Shown: positions 43,873-53,161 of the stretch, piece after piece
How positions within the stretch are numbered: position 1 is the first letter of the stretch
Layout of the letters: each line of letters starts with the position of its first letter
From: Candidatus Bipolaricaulis anaerobius
GTDB lineage: Bacteria; Bipolaricaulota; Bipolaricaulia; Bipolaricaulales; Bipolaricaulaceae
NCBI RefSeq assembly: GCF_900465355.1
Contig: NZ_LS483254.1
Location: forward strand, 1,116,001-1,180,000
Length of the DNA stretch: 64,000 nucleotides
Reading direction: 5' to 3'
The notes under the pieces: model-generated
What the model was told of the DNA's origin: nothing
Database searches by the model: none
Seen by the model: the letters and a program-made list of their open reading frames with translations, nothing else
Translations under genes and position numbers: made by a program

Positions 43873-45755
43873 TGTCCCTCCCGGGCCCGGCCGAGGGCCA
43901 TCAATGGGAACACGTGCCGGTAGAGGTGGTAGCGGATCATGAAGTCAGTGGGGAAGCCAGTCCCCGTGAAGTAGGGCTCGTCCCAGGTGCCGTCCTCGCG
44001 CTGGGTGCGGACGAGGTAAGCGATCCCCCGTCGGACGGCCTCGCCTTCTTCCTCCCCGGCGGCGAGGAGGGCGAGGAGGGCCCACGCGGTTTGGGAGGCG
44101 CAGGACGGCCCGCGTCCCCTGAGCTCCGGCTCATGGTAAGAGAGGACGTCCTCCCCCCAGCCGCCGTCCTCGTTCTGGCGGGCGAGGAGCCAGCCCACCG
44201 CCCTCCTCACCCGCGGATCGTCCAGGGGAAACCCGCAAGCCTGCAGGGCCGGGAGGACGTACCCTGTCCCGTAGATGAAGTTGACCCCCCAGCGGCCGTA
44301 CCAGGGGCCGTCCGGCTCTTCCTCCCGGAACATGTACCGGAGGGCCCGGTCGAGGGGCCGGAACCCCGGCCGGTACCCCATCCTCCCCAGGAACTCCACG
44401 ATGTGGGCGGTGACGTCGACCGACGGGGGATCCACGAGCTCACCGAAGTCGGCGAACGGGATCTCCCGGAGGAAGACCTGGGTGTTGTTCCGGTCAAACG
44501 CTCCCCAGCCCCCGTTCCTAGACTGCATCCCAAGGAGCCAGTCCCGCCCTCGGGAGAGGGCGAACTCCTTGGCCTCCTCCGAGAGCTCGGTCCCCTGGAG
44601 GGCCATCAACACCACGGAGGTGTCATCGGTGTCGGGGTAGATGTCGTTATCGAACTCGAACGCCCACCCGCCGGGACGGGCCGTGCACTTCACCTGCCAG
44701 TCGCCCCCCACGAAGATCTGCTCCCCGAGGAGCCATTCCCCGGCCTTGACCAGGGCCGGGTGGTCCTCCGGGAGTCCGGCGTCGTGGAGGGCGATCATCG
44801 CCAGGCCGGTATCCCACACCGGGGAGATGCAGGACTGGAGGCGCCATGTCCCCTCCTCCTCGATGGCGTACCGGTCAAATCCAGCGACGCCCTTTCGCAT
44901 CACCGGGGATTCCCAGGGATGGCCCAGGGCATGGAGGGCGATGAGGGAGTACACCCACGGCGGCTGGATCCCGCCCCAGCAGCCGTCCGCCTCCTGCCTC
45001 TCCACAATCCACTCCTCGGCCCGCTTCAGGGCGAGGCGTCGCAGGGGCCGGATGTGCGCCCGCTCGTAGGCCCGGAGGAGCTTATCCGCCGCGGAGAAGA
45101 ACCGCCCCCAGGCGCTCTTCTTGCGGGGAAGAGAGTGGTCGGCATTTCCCCTGCCCCTTAGGAAGAGCTCGTCGATCCGGGCATGCTCGGGGATGGGGTA
45201 AACCGGCCGCTTGACCCGCAGGATGGCCAGGGGGAGGATCGTCCCCCGGGCCCAGGAGGCAAACGAGTACAGGTTCACCGGGAACCAGGAGGGGAGGAGG
45301 ACGAGCTCCGGGGGAAGCATGGGGGTGGCCTCCCAGGGCCACTCCCCGAGGAGCGCTAGCCAGATCTTGGTGAACACCCGGGCCTTCTCCACCCCTCCCT
45401 GGGAGAGGATCCACCCCCGGGCCCATTCCATCTCCTCGGAGGCGGGATCGACCCCGGCCAGCTTCAGGGCGAGGTAGGCCTCCACCGTGGTAGAGAGGTC
45501 CCCCGGCCCGCCGTACCAGTTGGCCCAGCTCCCGTCCTCCCGCTCCTGTCCTAGGATGTAGCGGGCGATCTTGTCCCACAGCTCCGGGGAGCCGACCCCG
45601 AGGATGTGGGTGAGGAAGAGGTGTTCGGCGGTGATGGTGGCGTTGGACTCGAGCTCCCCCCAGAAGTAGCCCGCGGGGTATTGGTGGGAAAGGAGCCAGC
45701 CTACCGCCCGGTCGATCGCGTGGTCGAGCCCGGCGACGGGAGCATGGTCAGGCAT
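43869..45755 (-). CDS. shc: Squalene-hopene cyclase
   Basis: A 628-residue cyclase that folds squalene into hopene/hopanol at the membrane. The catalytic DxDD motif is D375-T-D-D378, inside YPDTDDTSVVLMAL. Repeated QW motifs are clear (EDGSWANWYGG, NGGWGAFDR, EDGGWGEDV, EDGTWDEPYFTGTGFP). The C-terminal FMIRYHLYRHVFPLMAL is typical of hopene cyclases. The start overlaps ispG by 8 nt and the stop overlaps ispH. No squalene synthase genes (hpnCDE) are in the window. Confidence 0.96.
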   Translation of the reverse strand: MPDHAPVAGLDHAIDRAVGWLLSHQYPAGYFWGELESNATITAEHLFLTHILGVGSPELWDKIARYILGQEREDGSWANWYGGPGDLSTTVEAYLALKLAGVDPASEEMEWARGWILSQGGVEKARVFTKIWLALLGEWPWEATPMLPPELVLLPSWFPVNLYSFASWARGTILPLAILRVKRPVYPIPEHARIDELFLRGRGNADHSLPRKKSAWGRFFSAADKLLRAYERAHIRPLRRLALKRAEEWIVERQEADGCWGGIQPPWVYSLIALHALGHPWESPVMRKGVAGFDRYAIEEEGTWRLQSCISPVWDTGLAMIALHDAGLPEDHPALVKAGEWLLGEQIFVGGDWQVKCTARPGGWAFEFDNDIYPDTDDTSVVLMALQGTELSEEAKEFALSRGRDWLLGMQSRNGGWGAFDRNNTQVFLREIPFADFGELVDPPSVDVTAHIVEFLGRMGYRPGFRPLDRALRYMFREEEPDGPWYGRWGVNFIYGTGYVLPALQACGFPLDDPRVRRAVGWLLARQNEDGGWGEDVLSYHEPELRGRGPSCASQTAWALLALLAAGEEEGEAVRRGIAYLVRTQREDGTWDEPYFTGTGFPTDFMIRYHLYRHVFPLMALGRAREGQ

Positions 45756-46800
45756 GGGCGCTCACCTCGGCACGGACGATCCGCACGAGCTCTTTGACGA
45801 GCTTCTCCTCCGGGACTCTGGGGAGGACGACCTTCCCGTGGGCGTACACCGTCCCGTAGCCCTTCCCTCCCAGGATCCCGCAGTCCGCCCGCCCCACCTC
45901 GCCAAGCCCGTTCACCGGGCAGCCCATGATGGCGATGGAGACCGGCTCAGCGACATCAGATAGGGCCTGTCGCACCGCCGCGGCGATCCCGGCGATGTCG
46001 ATCCCGGTCCGGCCGCAGGTGGGACAGACAACAAAGGAGGGCCCCCGCCTTCGGAGCCCGAGGGATTTCAGGATCTCCCACGCCGCCTCCACCTCCCGCA
46101 CCGGATCCCCGGGGAGGGAGACCCGGATGGTGTCCCCGATCCCTTGCGCGAGGAGGATCCCGATCCCGACCGCAGAGCGGATCGCCCCTTCCCACTCCGT
46201 CCCTGCCTCGGTGATCCCGAGGTGCAGCGGCCAATCCCCCTCCTTTGCCACGAGCTGGGTGGCCTCCACCGTGAGGGGCACGTCGTGCGCCTTGAGGGAG
46301 ATGACGATGTCCCGGAACCCCACCCCTTCCAGCAACGAGACCTCCCACAGGGCGGCCTCGGCCATCCCCTCCGGGGTGACCTCTCCTCGTTTCAGAAATC
46401 TCTCGTCGAGGGAGCCGGCGTTCACCCCGATCCTTATCGGCACCCCCTGATCCGAGGCGGCTGCCGCCACCTCCCGAACCTTCTTGGGATCGCGGATGTT
46501 CCCGGGGTTGAGGCGCAGCTTATCCGCTCCGGCCGCGAGGGCCGCGAGGGCCAGTCGGTGATCGTAGTGGATGTCGGCTGCGAGGGGGAGGCTCGCCTCC
46601 TTCTTGATCTCCCGAATGGCGTGGGCCGCGGACATATCGGGGACAGCGACCCGCACCAGCTCGCATCCGGCCCGCGCCAGGGCCGAGATCTGGGCCACCG
46701 TGGCCCGGACGTCCTGGGTGTCGGTGGTGGTCATGGACTGGACCACAACCGGGTTCCCACCCCCGATCGCGACCCCGCCCACCCGGACGACGCGGGTCAT
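45748..46800 (-). CDS. ispG: (E)-4-hydroxy-3-methylbut-2-enyl-diphosphate synthase
   Basis: A 350-residue IspG (GcpE), the penultimate MEP enzyme. The TIM-barrel part starts VRVGGVAIGGGNPVVVQSMT; the C-terminal domain binds 4Fe-4S through CPTCGRTGID and MGCPVNGLGE. It is the short bacterial form without a central insertion. ATG 46800 overlaps the hpnG stop, and the stop overlaps shc. It lies with ispH in one operon with the cyclase, so MEP flux and hopanoid output may be co-regulated. Confidence 0.95.
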   Translation of the reverse strand: MTRVVRVGGVAIGGGNPVVVQSMTTTDTQDVRATVAQISALARAGCELVRVAVPDMSAAHAIREIKKEASLPLAADIHYDHRLALAALAAGADKLRLNPGNIRDPKKVREVAAAASDQGVPIRIGVNAGSLDERFLKRGEVTPEGMAEAALWEVSLLEGVGFRDIVISLKAHDVPLTVEATQLVAKEGDWPLHLGITEAGTEWEGAIRSAVGIGILLAQGIGDTIRVSLPGDPVREVEAAWEILKSLGLRRRGPSFVVCPTCGRTGIDIAGIAAAVRQALSDVAEPVSIAIMGCPVNGLGEVGRADCGILGGKGYGTVYAHGKVVLPRVPEEKLVKELVRIVRAEVSAHA

Positions 46801-47351
46801 CGCCCCTCCAGGATCGGGACCAGTGCGGACGCGGCCTGGCCTAACTTCCGCGCCGCGGCGACCGCCCGTCCCGTCCACCGGACGGGGAACTGCGATACGT
46901 CCTCCCACAGCTCGTCGAGGATGACCCTCACCACGAGGAACGGAATCCCCCGGCCGGCGAACTCCTCCGCAAGGTGGGCCGATTCCATGTCCACCGCCAG
47001 GGCATCCAGCCCGAGGCGGGCCTTCTCCGCCGGGTCGGCGGGCTGCGCCACGGTGGCCACGGCCCCCACGGTGGCGCCCGGGAGCGCCCTCTGTGCACGC
47101 ACAATGAGCGCACGGTCGAGCGGGATCGGATCGCGGCCATCGGACACGATGCCCTCCACGAGGACGAGCGACCCCGCGCCCAGGGAGGCATGGGTCGCGC
47201 CGGAGAACCCGATGATGACGGCCCCTGCCGGACGGTGCTCGCTCAACCACGCGCCAACCCGGCCCCTCCCTCCGGCCCCTACCCCCGCCCGCAGCTGAGG
47301 GCGGGGGGCGAAGAGGAGTTCCGTCCCCAGCGCGGCCACGGTGAGGATCAT
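46797..47351 (-). CDS. hpnG: Hopanoid-associated nucleosidase/phosphorylase HpnG-like
   Basis: A 184-residue phosphorylase-superfamily protein. The substrate motif AVDMESAHLAEEFAGRGIPFLVVRVI has the Met-Glu pair that binds ribose, and DELWEDVSQF follows as in HpnG. HpnG removes adenine from adenosylhopane to give ribosylhopane. ATG 47351 is chosen because it gives the short family-like start MILTVAALGTE; it overlaps the hpnH stop. Position between hpnH and ispG in a hopanoid operon supports the call over a general MTA/SAH nucleosidase. Confidence 0.82.
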   Translation of the reverse strand: MILTVAALGTELLFAPRPQLRAGVGAGGRGRVGAWLSEHRPAGAVIIGFSGATHASLGAGSLVLVEGIVSDGRDPIPLDRALIVRAQRALPGATVGAVATVAQPADPAEKARLGLDALAVDMESAHLAEEFAGRGIPFLVVRVILDELWEDVSQFPVRWTGRAVAAARKLGQAASALVPILEGR

Positions 47352-48340
47352 CGCCCCCTCCGGAGGAGTCTCCACGGGTGGGAGAGGAGATCGAACACGC
47401 TCGCCGGCTCGAAGCCGGCATGGAGCATGCACCCCGCGCAGCGGGGGTCGTTCCCCGGCCCGTAGCGGGTCCACAGCTCCGGATCGAGGACCTCCCCAAG
47501 GTCGGGCGTGTGCCGATCGGCGATGAGGTAACAGGGGACCCGCCACCCGAGGACCGTATAGGTGGGAATGGCCCACGCCGCGCAGGGGTAGGTCACCTCC
47601 CCCCGCAGGAAGTCGAGGAACAGGGGGTTATCGTAGAATGGGAACTTCTCCCCATCGAGGATCTCCCGAAACACGCGCACCGCCTCTTCCCGCTTGAGGA
47701 AGAGCTCCCGCTCCGGCACCTGCTCGTAGGCATAGCCCGGGGAGAGCATGATCCCCTCCACCCCCAGCCCAGCCAAGGTGCGGAAGAGCTCGTGGAGGTC
47801 GGCAGGATCGGAGCCGTGGAACGCGGTCGTGTTCGTCGCCACCCGGAACCCCTTCTCGCGGGCGGCCGCGATCGCCGCCACCGCCTCGGCATAGGCCCCG
47901 GGGTGGCCCGTCACCTCGTCGTGGACGCGGGCCGTGCCGTCGAGGTGGACGACGAAACACAGCCGCTTGTCGGGCCGGAATCGGGGGAGGGATCTCCGGA
48001 GGAGGAGGCCGTTCGTGCACAGGAAGATCCATCGCCCCTGTCCAATGAGACCTTCGACGATGCCCGCGATCTGGGGATGGAGGAGGGGCTCCCCACCGGA
48101 GACGGACACGACAGGAGCCCCGGCGCGGTGGGCTACGTCCAAGGCCTCCTCGACCGGCATGAGGCGCTCCATGACGCCGGTGTACTCGCGCACTCGGCCG
48201 CAACCGGCGCAGCGCAGGTTGCACGCCTCGAGGGGCTCGAGCATGAGGACCATCGGGAACAAGCGGCCCTTCCCCGGCCAGCTCCGGCGGGGGAGGAGGT
48301 AACGGGCCAATTCCACCGTCATCGCCAGGGGGCGGCTCAT
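47348..48340 (-). CDS. hpnH: Adenosyl-hopene transferase HpnH (radical SAM)
   Basis: A 330-residue radical-SAM enzyme that joins a 5'-deoxyadenosyl group to hopene, the first step to extended hopanoids. The CxxxCxxC motif is C40, C44 and C47 (EACNLRCAGCG). Family features follow: REYTGVMERLMPVEEAL, VSGGEPLLHPQ, TNTTAFHGSDP and MLSPGYAYEQVPERELFL. A C-terminal Cys pair (CAGCMLH) may bind a second site. ATG 48340 overlaps the prenyl synthase stop (ATGA). Confidence 0.92.
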   Translation of the reverse strand: MSRPLAMTVELARYLLPRRSWPGKGRLFPMVLMLEPLEACNLRCAGCGRVREYTGVMERLMPVEEALDVAHRAGAPVVSVSGGEPLLHPQIAGIVEGLIGQGRWIFLCTNGLLLRRSLPRFRPDKRLCFVVHLDGTARVHDEVTGHPGAYAEAVAAIAAAREKGFRVATNTTAFHGSDPADLHELFRTLAGLGVEGIMLSPGYAYEQVPERELFLKREEAVRVFREILDGEKFPFYDNPLFLDFLRGEVTYPCAAWAIPTYTVLGWRVPCYLIADRHTPDLGEVLDPELWTRYGPGNDPRCAGCMLHAGFEPASVFDLLSHPWRLLRRGR

Positions 48341-49305
48341 CTCACCCGGGCGGCGAGCCCACGACAGAGGTCCCGGAACGCCGCCCGGGCCCAGCCCGGC
48401 CAGGGGAGAGCTCCCGCCCTCTCCTCGGCCACAGTGAGCAGCCGTTCCGCCTTGGCAGCGGTCGCCTCGTCCGCCCCCAGCTCGGCCAGGCGCGCCCGGG
48501 CCTCGTCCGGGGTCCCCTCGTTGAGGAGGGTGGAAAAAGAAGGATCCCGCTCCAGCGCCCACGCGATCGGGAACGAGCGCTTCCCCCGTACGAGGTCCGC
48601 CCCCACCGCCTTCCCGAACTCGCGCGGATCGCCCCACAGGCCAAGCCAATCATCCCGCAGCTGGAACGCCACCCCGAGGGCCTCCCCGGTCGCACGGTGG
48701 GCGAGGGCGAGATCGGGGCGGCGGGCCGCGATCGCCCCCAGTTCGAGGGCACACCCGAGAAGGGCCCCCGTCTTGCCACGGGCCATCTCCAGGTACAGGT
48801 CTGTCCCCGCGCACATCCCCTCGAGCTCTAGGTCGCGGGCTTGCCCCCCGACCATCGCCACCGTGGCGGTGGCGAGGGAGGCGACCGCGCGCGCCACCCC
48901 CTCCGCGGGGATGTCCGCCTGGGCTGCGGTGCGGAAGGCGAGCGCGAGGAGACCATCCCCGGCATGGATCGCTTGGTGCTCGCCGAGGACCACCCACGCC
49001 GTGGGCCGGCCCCGGCGGACCCGATCCCCATCCACGATGTCATCGTGGACGAGGGAGAAGGTGTGGACGAGCTCGATCGCCGTCGCGAGGGGAAGGGCTC
49101 CCTCCGGCTCCTCCCCCAGCGCCTCGCAGGCGAAGCACACGAGGGATGGGCGAAGGAGCTTCCCCCCGATCCCTGGCCCCGGCCCACCGTCGGCCCCCAC
49201 CAGCCCGAGGGGGTAGCCGATGAGCTGCCTCAGGATCCCCTCTCCGGGCACGACCGCGGCGAGGGAGGACGCGATCTCAGTGCGGTACCGCTCAAGGATG
49301 TTCAT
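48337..49305 (-). CDS. Polyprenyl (farnesyl/geranylgeranyl) diphosphate synthase
   Basis: A 322-residue trans-prenyltransferase. The first Asp-rich motif is HDDIVDGD (DDxxD without the two-residue insert of bacterial FPP synthases), with Phe five residues before it. The second reads LRDDWLGLWGD, lacking the last Asp of DDxxD, a form seen in some members. GKLLRPSLV and GKTGALLGCA are also typical. It likely makes the C15 or C20 precursor; chain length cannot be fixed by reading. ATG 49305 overlaps the stop of the response regulator gene by 14 nt. Confidence 0.9.
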   Translation of the reverse strand: MNILERYRTEIASSLAAVVPGEGILRQLIGYPLGLVGADGGPGPGIGGKLLRPSLVCFACEALGEEPEGALPLATAIELVHTFSLVHDDIVDGDRVRRGRPTAWVVLGEHQAIHAGDGLLALAFRTAAQADIPAEGVARAVASLATATVAMVGGQARDLELEGMCAGTDLYLEMARGKTGALLGCALELGAIAARRPDLALAHRATGEALGVAFQLRDDWLGLWGDPREFGKAVGADLVRGKRSFPIAWALERDPSFSTLLNEGTPDEARARLAELGADEATAAKAERLLTVAEERAGALPWPGWARAAFRDLCRGLAARVR

Positions 49306-49912
49306 GGCCCCCCTTGTAGTTCGGGATGCAGACGAGCCCCCGGTCGAGCGCTGTGCGGACGAGGGCGGCGGTGGTGTGCGCACCGAGCTTGCGCATCGCC
49401 GATGCCTTGTGCGCCCGGACCGTGGCCACGGACCGCGAGAGGAGATGGGCGATCTCCGACGTCTTCTTCCCCTCAGCGACGAGCTGCACCACCTCCCGCT
49501 CGCGGGCGGTGAGCGAGGACGCATCCGGCGGAGGCGGGGGCAGGAGGACCTCCCCGCGGGCTGCGCGGCGGACGGCATCCACAAGGGCAGCGGGCGGGTC
49601 GCCCTTCAGCACGTACGCCGCTGCCCCGGCCCGCGCTGCCTCGGCCCGCCACTCCGGGTCGTCGAACATCGAAAGCACGACCACCGCCACCCCGCGCTGC
49701 CTCAGCCGGCGGCAGAGATCGACCCCGGATAGCTCGGGCAGGGCCGCGTCCAGGATCGCCACATCGGGCGAGGTATCCCGGACGAGCCGCCACCCCTCCC
49801 GACCCGACGCCGCTTGGCCCACCACCTCGAACCCGGCCTCGGTCAGGATCCGGGCGATCCCCTCCCGAACGAGGGTGTGGTCGTCCACAATAGCTGTCCT
49901 CACGGGGACCAT
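49292..49912 (-). CDS. NarL/FixJ-family response regulator
   Basis: A ~206-residue response regulator: receiver domain with phospho-acceptor D55 (DVAILDAALPE) and acidic pair D10-D11, then a LuxR-type HTH (SSLTAREREVVQLVAEGKKTSEIAHLL). It is the second regulator after a sensor kinase, 41 nt behind the first one, and its 3' end overlaps the prenyl synthase gene. It may control the hopanoid operon it leads into. ATG 49912 is chosen; GTG 49903 is possible. Confidence 0.88.
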   Translation of the reverse strand: MVPVRTAIVDDHTLVREGIARILTEAGFEVVGQAASGREGWRLVRDTSPDVAILDAALPELSGVDLCRRLRQRGVAVVVLSMFDDPEWRAEAARAGAAAYVLKGDPPAALVDAVRRAARGEVLLPPPPPDASSLTAREREVVQLVAEGKKTSEIAHLLSRSVATVRAHKASAMRKLGAHTTAALVRTALDRGLVCIPNYKGGHEHP

Positions 49913-49953
49913 CGTACGGGAAGGCCCCGCGCAGGGGCGATCGGGGGAGCGCA

Positions 49954-50520
49954 CTATCCGCCCCGCTGCAGGGCGCGGGCTCGGAGCTCGGCGGTGGTCC
50001 GGCACCCCAGCTTCGCCTTCAGCCCCTCGAGGTGAGACTCCACCGTCTTCACCGAGATCCCGAGCGCGCGGGCGACCTCGCGGTTGGGGAGCCCGGCCGC
50101 GAGGAGGCGGAACACCTCCTCCTCGCGGGGGGAAAGGTCACAGGCGGCGGGGAACGGTCCCCGACCGCGGAGGCAGTCCTCGATCGCCCCCCGCAGCTCA
50201 TCGGGGGAGGCTGCCTTCGAGAGGAACCCATCCGCCCCTGCCCGCGCCGCCTCCCTTCCCAGCCACGGGTCATCGAGGGCGGTGACGGCGAGGACGCGGG
50301 ACTGAGGGGCTGCCTCCTTCAGCCGGGCCAGGCCGGCAAGCCCTCCACCGGGCATGGCGAGGTCCCACAAGACGAGGTCCGGCCCCTCGCTCTGGGCGAG
50401 GCGAATCCCCTCCTCTCCATCAACGGCGAGCCCGACGACGGAGATCCCCTGCCCGGCGAGGAGGCGGGCGAGCCCCTCCCGCACGAGCGGGTGATCATCC
50501 ACGATCAGGGCGCGGATCAT
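49954..50520 (-). CDS. NarL/FixJ-family response regulator
   Basis: A 188-residue regulator: receiver with acceptor D53 (LVLWDLAMPG), Lys near 102, and a C-terminal LuxR-type HTH (CDLSPREEEVFRLLAAGLPNREVARALGISVKTVESHL). It starts 26 nt inside the kinase gene, so the two are translated together. It is the cognate partner of the kinase on position alone. Confidence 0.9.
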   Translation of the reverse strand: MIRALIVDDHPLVREGLARLLAGQGISVVGLAVDGEEGIRLAQSEGPDLVLWDLAMPGGGLAGLARLKEAAPQSRVLAVTALDDPWLGREAARAGADGFLSKAASPDELRGAIEDCLRGRGPFPAACDLSPREEEVFRLLAAGLPNREVARALGISVKTVESHLEGLKAKLGCRTTAELRARALQRGG

Positions 50521-51706
50521 GGCACGGAATCGAGAACGTGACGTGCGTCCCCTTCCCCGGCCCGGAGCGCACGCGGAGCTCCCCGCCGAGGAGGCCCACC
50601 CACTCCTTCATCCCGGACAGGCCCAACCCTGACCCGGCTCGCTCCGGGTCGAACCCCTGCCCGTCGTCGGTCACCTCGCCCACGATTCCCCCCCGGGTCC
50701 GCGCCAGGCGGATCTCTACCCGCCGCGCCGCGGCGTGGCGCTGCGCGTTCTCCAGCGCCTCCTGGATCACGCGGTACGCTGCCGTCTCCACCTCGGGGGG
50801 GAACCTCCTCCCCGGCGGGACGTCCACCTCGACCGCGATCCCCGTCGAGGCTGCGCAGCTCTCCGCCAGCGCCTCCAACGCCGGGCCGAGGCCGAGCTCA
50901 TCGAGGAGGGGTGGCCGCAGCTCCCGCGCCAGGGTCCGCACTCCGTCCACACTCAGGCTGAGGAGCCGCTCCGCTTCCGCCGGATCCCCGCCCGAGAGGG
51001 CCCACCGCGCCGCGGCCAGGGTCTGCCCCAGTTCGTCGTGAAGCCTCCGGGCGATCCTCACCCGCTCCTCCTCGCGGGCCGTGAGGAGCCGCGCGGAGAG
51101 CTCAGCCAAGGCCCGCCGCCGCTCCTCGTACATCGTGGCGAACGCCCGCACCGTGAACGCTAGCACCGCGTAGAAGCCGACCCCGCCCACGAGAACGGTC
51201 GCGATAACCCGTACCGGATCGCGGTGAGGGGGCACATCCCCCCGAAACGGGAGGTAGTGCGGGATGAGGCCCACCATCTCCAGCACGGCAACGAGGGCGA
51301 ACCCGAGCAGGGCGAGGCCGGTCACCACATATCCCGCCAGCGGGGGGAGGAAAAAGTTCGCGTAGATCACGGTGAACAGGTAGAACAGGACCCCCATCCA
51401 CTCCACACCCCCCAGCCGGTGGATGAGGTAGGTCACGAGCACGCTCTCCAGGGCCAGGAACGCAGCGTGCACATTCTGGAGCGAGCGAAGCGTCCGCTGG
51501 CGGCGGAGGAGCCACTGGAAGGGCAGGGTGAGGAGGAGCCACGCAAACGGGACGGCGAACACGGGGTTGAACGGGAAGCCCGGCATCCCTAGCACGATCA
51601 ACGTGACCGCGCAGAACACCGCGAGCGTGACGCGGCGGACGAGGAACGTCCGGTCCACGATCGCCCGCATCTCCCCGAACTCCCGCCCTTCGATCACTGG
51701 GTTCAT
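50495..51706 (-). CDS. Membrane sensor histidine kinase (HisKA_3 type)
   Basis: A 403-residue kinase. Five or six transmembrane segments fill ~25-190 with almost no external loop, so it probably senses a signal within the membrane. The dimerisation motif RIARRLHDELGQTL holds H223, the usual form for NarL-type partners. The ATPase has VIQEALENAQRHA, DDGQGFDP and GLGLSGMKEW. ATG 51706 has TACAAT ending 12 nt upstream as a likely -10. It begins the operon kinase-regulator-regulator-prenyl synthase-hopanoid genes. Confidence 0.9.
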   Translation of the reverse strand: MNPVIEGREFGEMRAIVDRTFLVRRVTLAVFCAVTLIVLGMPGFPFNPVFAVPFAWLLLTLPFQWLLRRQRTLRSLQNVHAAFLALESVLVTYLIHRLGGVEWMGVLFYLFTVIYANFFLPPLAGYVVTGLALLGFALVAVLEMVGLIPHYLPFRGDVPPHRDPVRVIATVLVGGVGFYAVLAFTVRAFATMYEERRRALAELSARLLTAREEERVRIARRLHDELGQTLAAARWALSGGDPAEAERLLSLSVDGVRTLARELRPPLLDELGLGPALEALAESCAASTGIAVEVDVPPGRRFPPEVETAAYRVIQEALENAQRHAAARRVEIRLARTRGGIVGEVTDDGQGFDPERAGSGLGLSGMKEWVGLLGGELRVRSGPGKGTHVTFSIPCHDPRPDRG

Positions 51707-51838
51707 CGGCTGGAGAGAATTGTAACGCTACGGTCCGCATATGGTCCTGGGGGCGCGGGGCTCGCTCCCCGCGAGGTGCCCGGGGGTTGTCCGATCTCCC
51801 GATACCCCGTCCCCGGCGGGGGCGGTAGCGTCTCCCGC

Positions 51839-53128
51839 ATGGCCCTCGTCATCCTCGTCGGGGCACACCTCGGTTACGACCCGCACGAGGTCCCCCTCGG
51901 GGGAGGGGCCGCGGTGGGGACCGCCCTCGCCCGGCGCTGGCTGGAGACGCAGCCGTTCCCGTTCCTCGTCCTCGGGTCCGGGGAGAGGCCGCCGCACCCG
52001 GGGGTCCCGTACCAGCCAGTGGTGTGGGATGACGGAGCCAGGGCACGCCATCCGGCCGGCCTCTCCATCCGCCAGTACGCCCGGTTCTCCCGGCAGTTCG
52101 AGCGCGGCGTCACCGGGTTCCTGCGCTCGCTCGCCCGCGACGTCGACCCGTCGCGGGCCTGCGTCCTCCACAACGACATCGCCGAGGCCGGCGATTTTGC
52201 CCAGATCGCGGCCCTGGGCTACCGCCAGGCCGCGATCTTCCACGTCGATGTGGTGGATTACGTCGCCCAGATCTACCTCCGCGGCCACCTGTCCTCCCGG
52301 GGCCTCGCCCGCGCGTACCGGACCCTGGAACGAGCGCACGTCGCGCCCTTCCTTCCCGACGTGGCGAAGCTCGCGTTCGGGAAGCAAGAGGCCTGCGCCC
52401 GCCACTGCGACCTCCTGATCGTCCCCTCCCCGCGGATGGCGGAGATCCTCACGGCCGCCTACCCCTGGCGGACGGAGGACGACACCCTCGCCCTCCCGTG
52501 GGGGACGATCTCCGCACCCGAACCCCCCGACCTCGAAGGGGCGCAAGCGGAGCTCGAACGGCGCTACGAGCCTGGGGGCCGACCGGTGCTCCTCACCCTG
52601 TCCCGGATCTCGCCGGAGAAGGGGCAAGACCTCCTCCTCCAGGCTTTGCGGCTCTGGGAGCGGCGAGGCGGGGGCGAGCTCCTCGTCCTCATCTGCGGGA
52701 GCGCGGCCTACATGCACGGGCCAAGCTACCTGCGCACCCTGCAGCGGCTCGCGCGGGGCCTGCGGAAGGTGGAGGTGCACTTCCCGGGCTACGTCTCCGG
52801 GGCGGTGAAGCACGCCTTCTTCCGCCTAAGCGACCTCTACGTGTTCCCGTCCCGCCATGAGAGCTACGGGCTGACCCTCATGGAGGCCCTCGCCGCCGGC
52901 CTCCCCGTCCTCACCACCGACCACCGCTCGGCGCACGATCTCGTGCGGCCGGAGTTCGGGTGCGTCGTTCCCGCGCAGCCCGGGTCCCTGTACCAAGGCC
53001 TCCGGGAGCTCCTCGCGCGGCGGGAGGAGCTCCCGCGGATGGGCGAGGCCGCCCGGCGGTTCGCCGGGGACCAGCCGTTCTCCCTGGCTGCCGACGGGCT
53101 GGCCGCCCACCTGGTGCGTCTCCTCTGA
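51839..53128 (+). CDS. Glycosyltransferase family 4 protein
   Basis: A 429-residue GT-B fold transferase. The N-terminal acceptor half starts ALVILVGAHLG. The donor-binding half has LLTLSRISPEKGQDLLLQAL near 255 and FPSRHESYGLTLMEALAAGLPVLTT near 338, the E-x7-E nucleotide-sugar motif of GT4. TAGCGT ends 7 nt before the ATG and no ribosome site is visible, so it may be leaderless. It is divergent from the kinase. Sugar and acceptor are unknown; a hopanoid or lipid head group is possible given the neighbours. Confidence 0.85.
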   Translation: MALVILVGAHLGYDPHEVPLGGGAAVGTALARRWLETQPFPFLVLGSGERPPHPGVPYQPVVWDDGARARHPAGLSIRQYARFSRQFERGVTGFLRSLARDVDPSRACVLHNDIAEAGDFAQIAALGYRQAAIFHVDVVDYVAQIYLRGHLSSRGLARAYRTLERAHVAPFLPDVAKLAFGKQEACARHCDLLIVPSPRMAEILTAAYPWRTEDDTLALPWGTISAPEPPDLEGAQAELERRYEPGGRPVLLTLSRISPEKGQDLLLQALRLWERRGGGELLVLICGSAAYMHGPSYLRTLQRLARGLRKVEVHFPGYVSGAVKHAFFRLSDLYVFPSRHESYGLTLMEALAAGLPVLTTDHRSAHDLVRPEFGCVVPAQPGSLYQGLRELLARREELPRMGEAARRFAGDQPFSLAADGLAAHLVRLL

Positions 53129-53161
53129 TCTCCTCGCCCACCGCACGCGGTTCGAGAGGGG

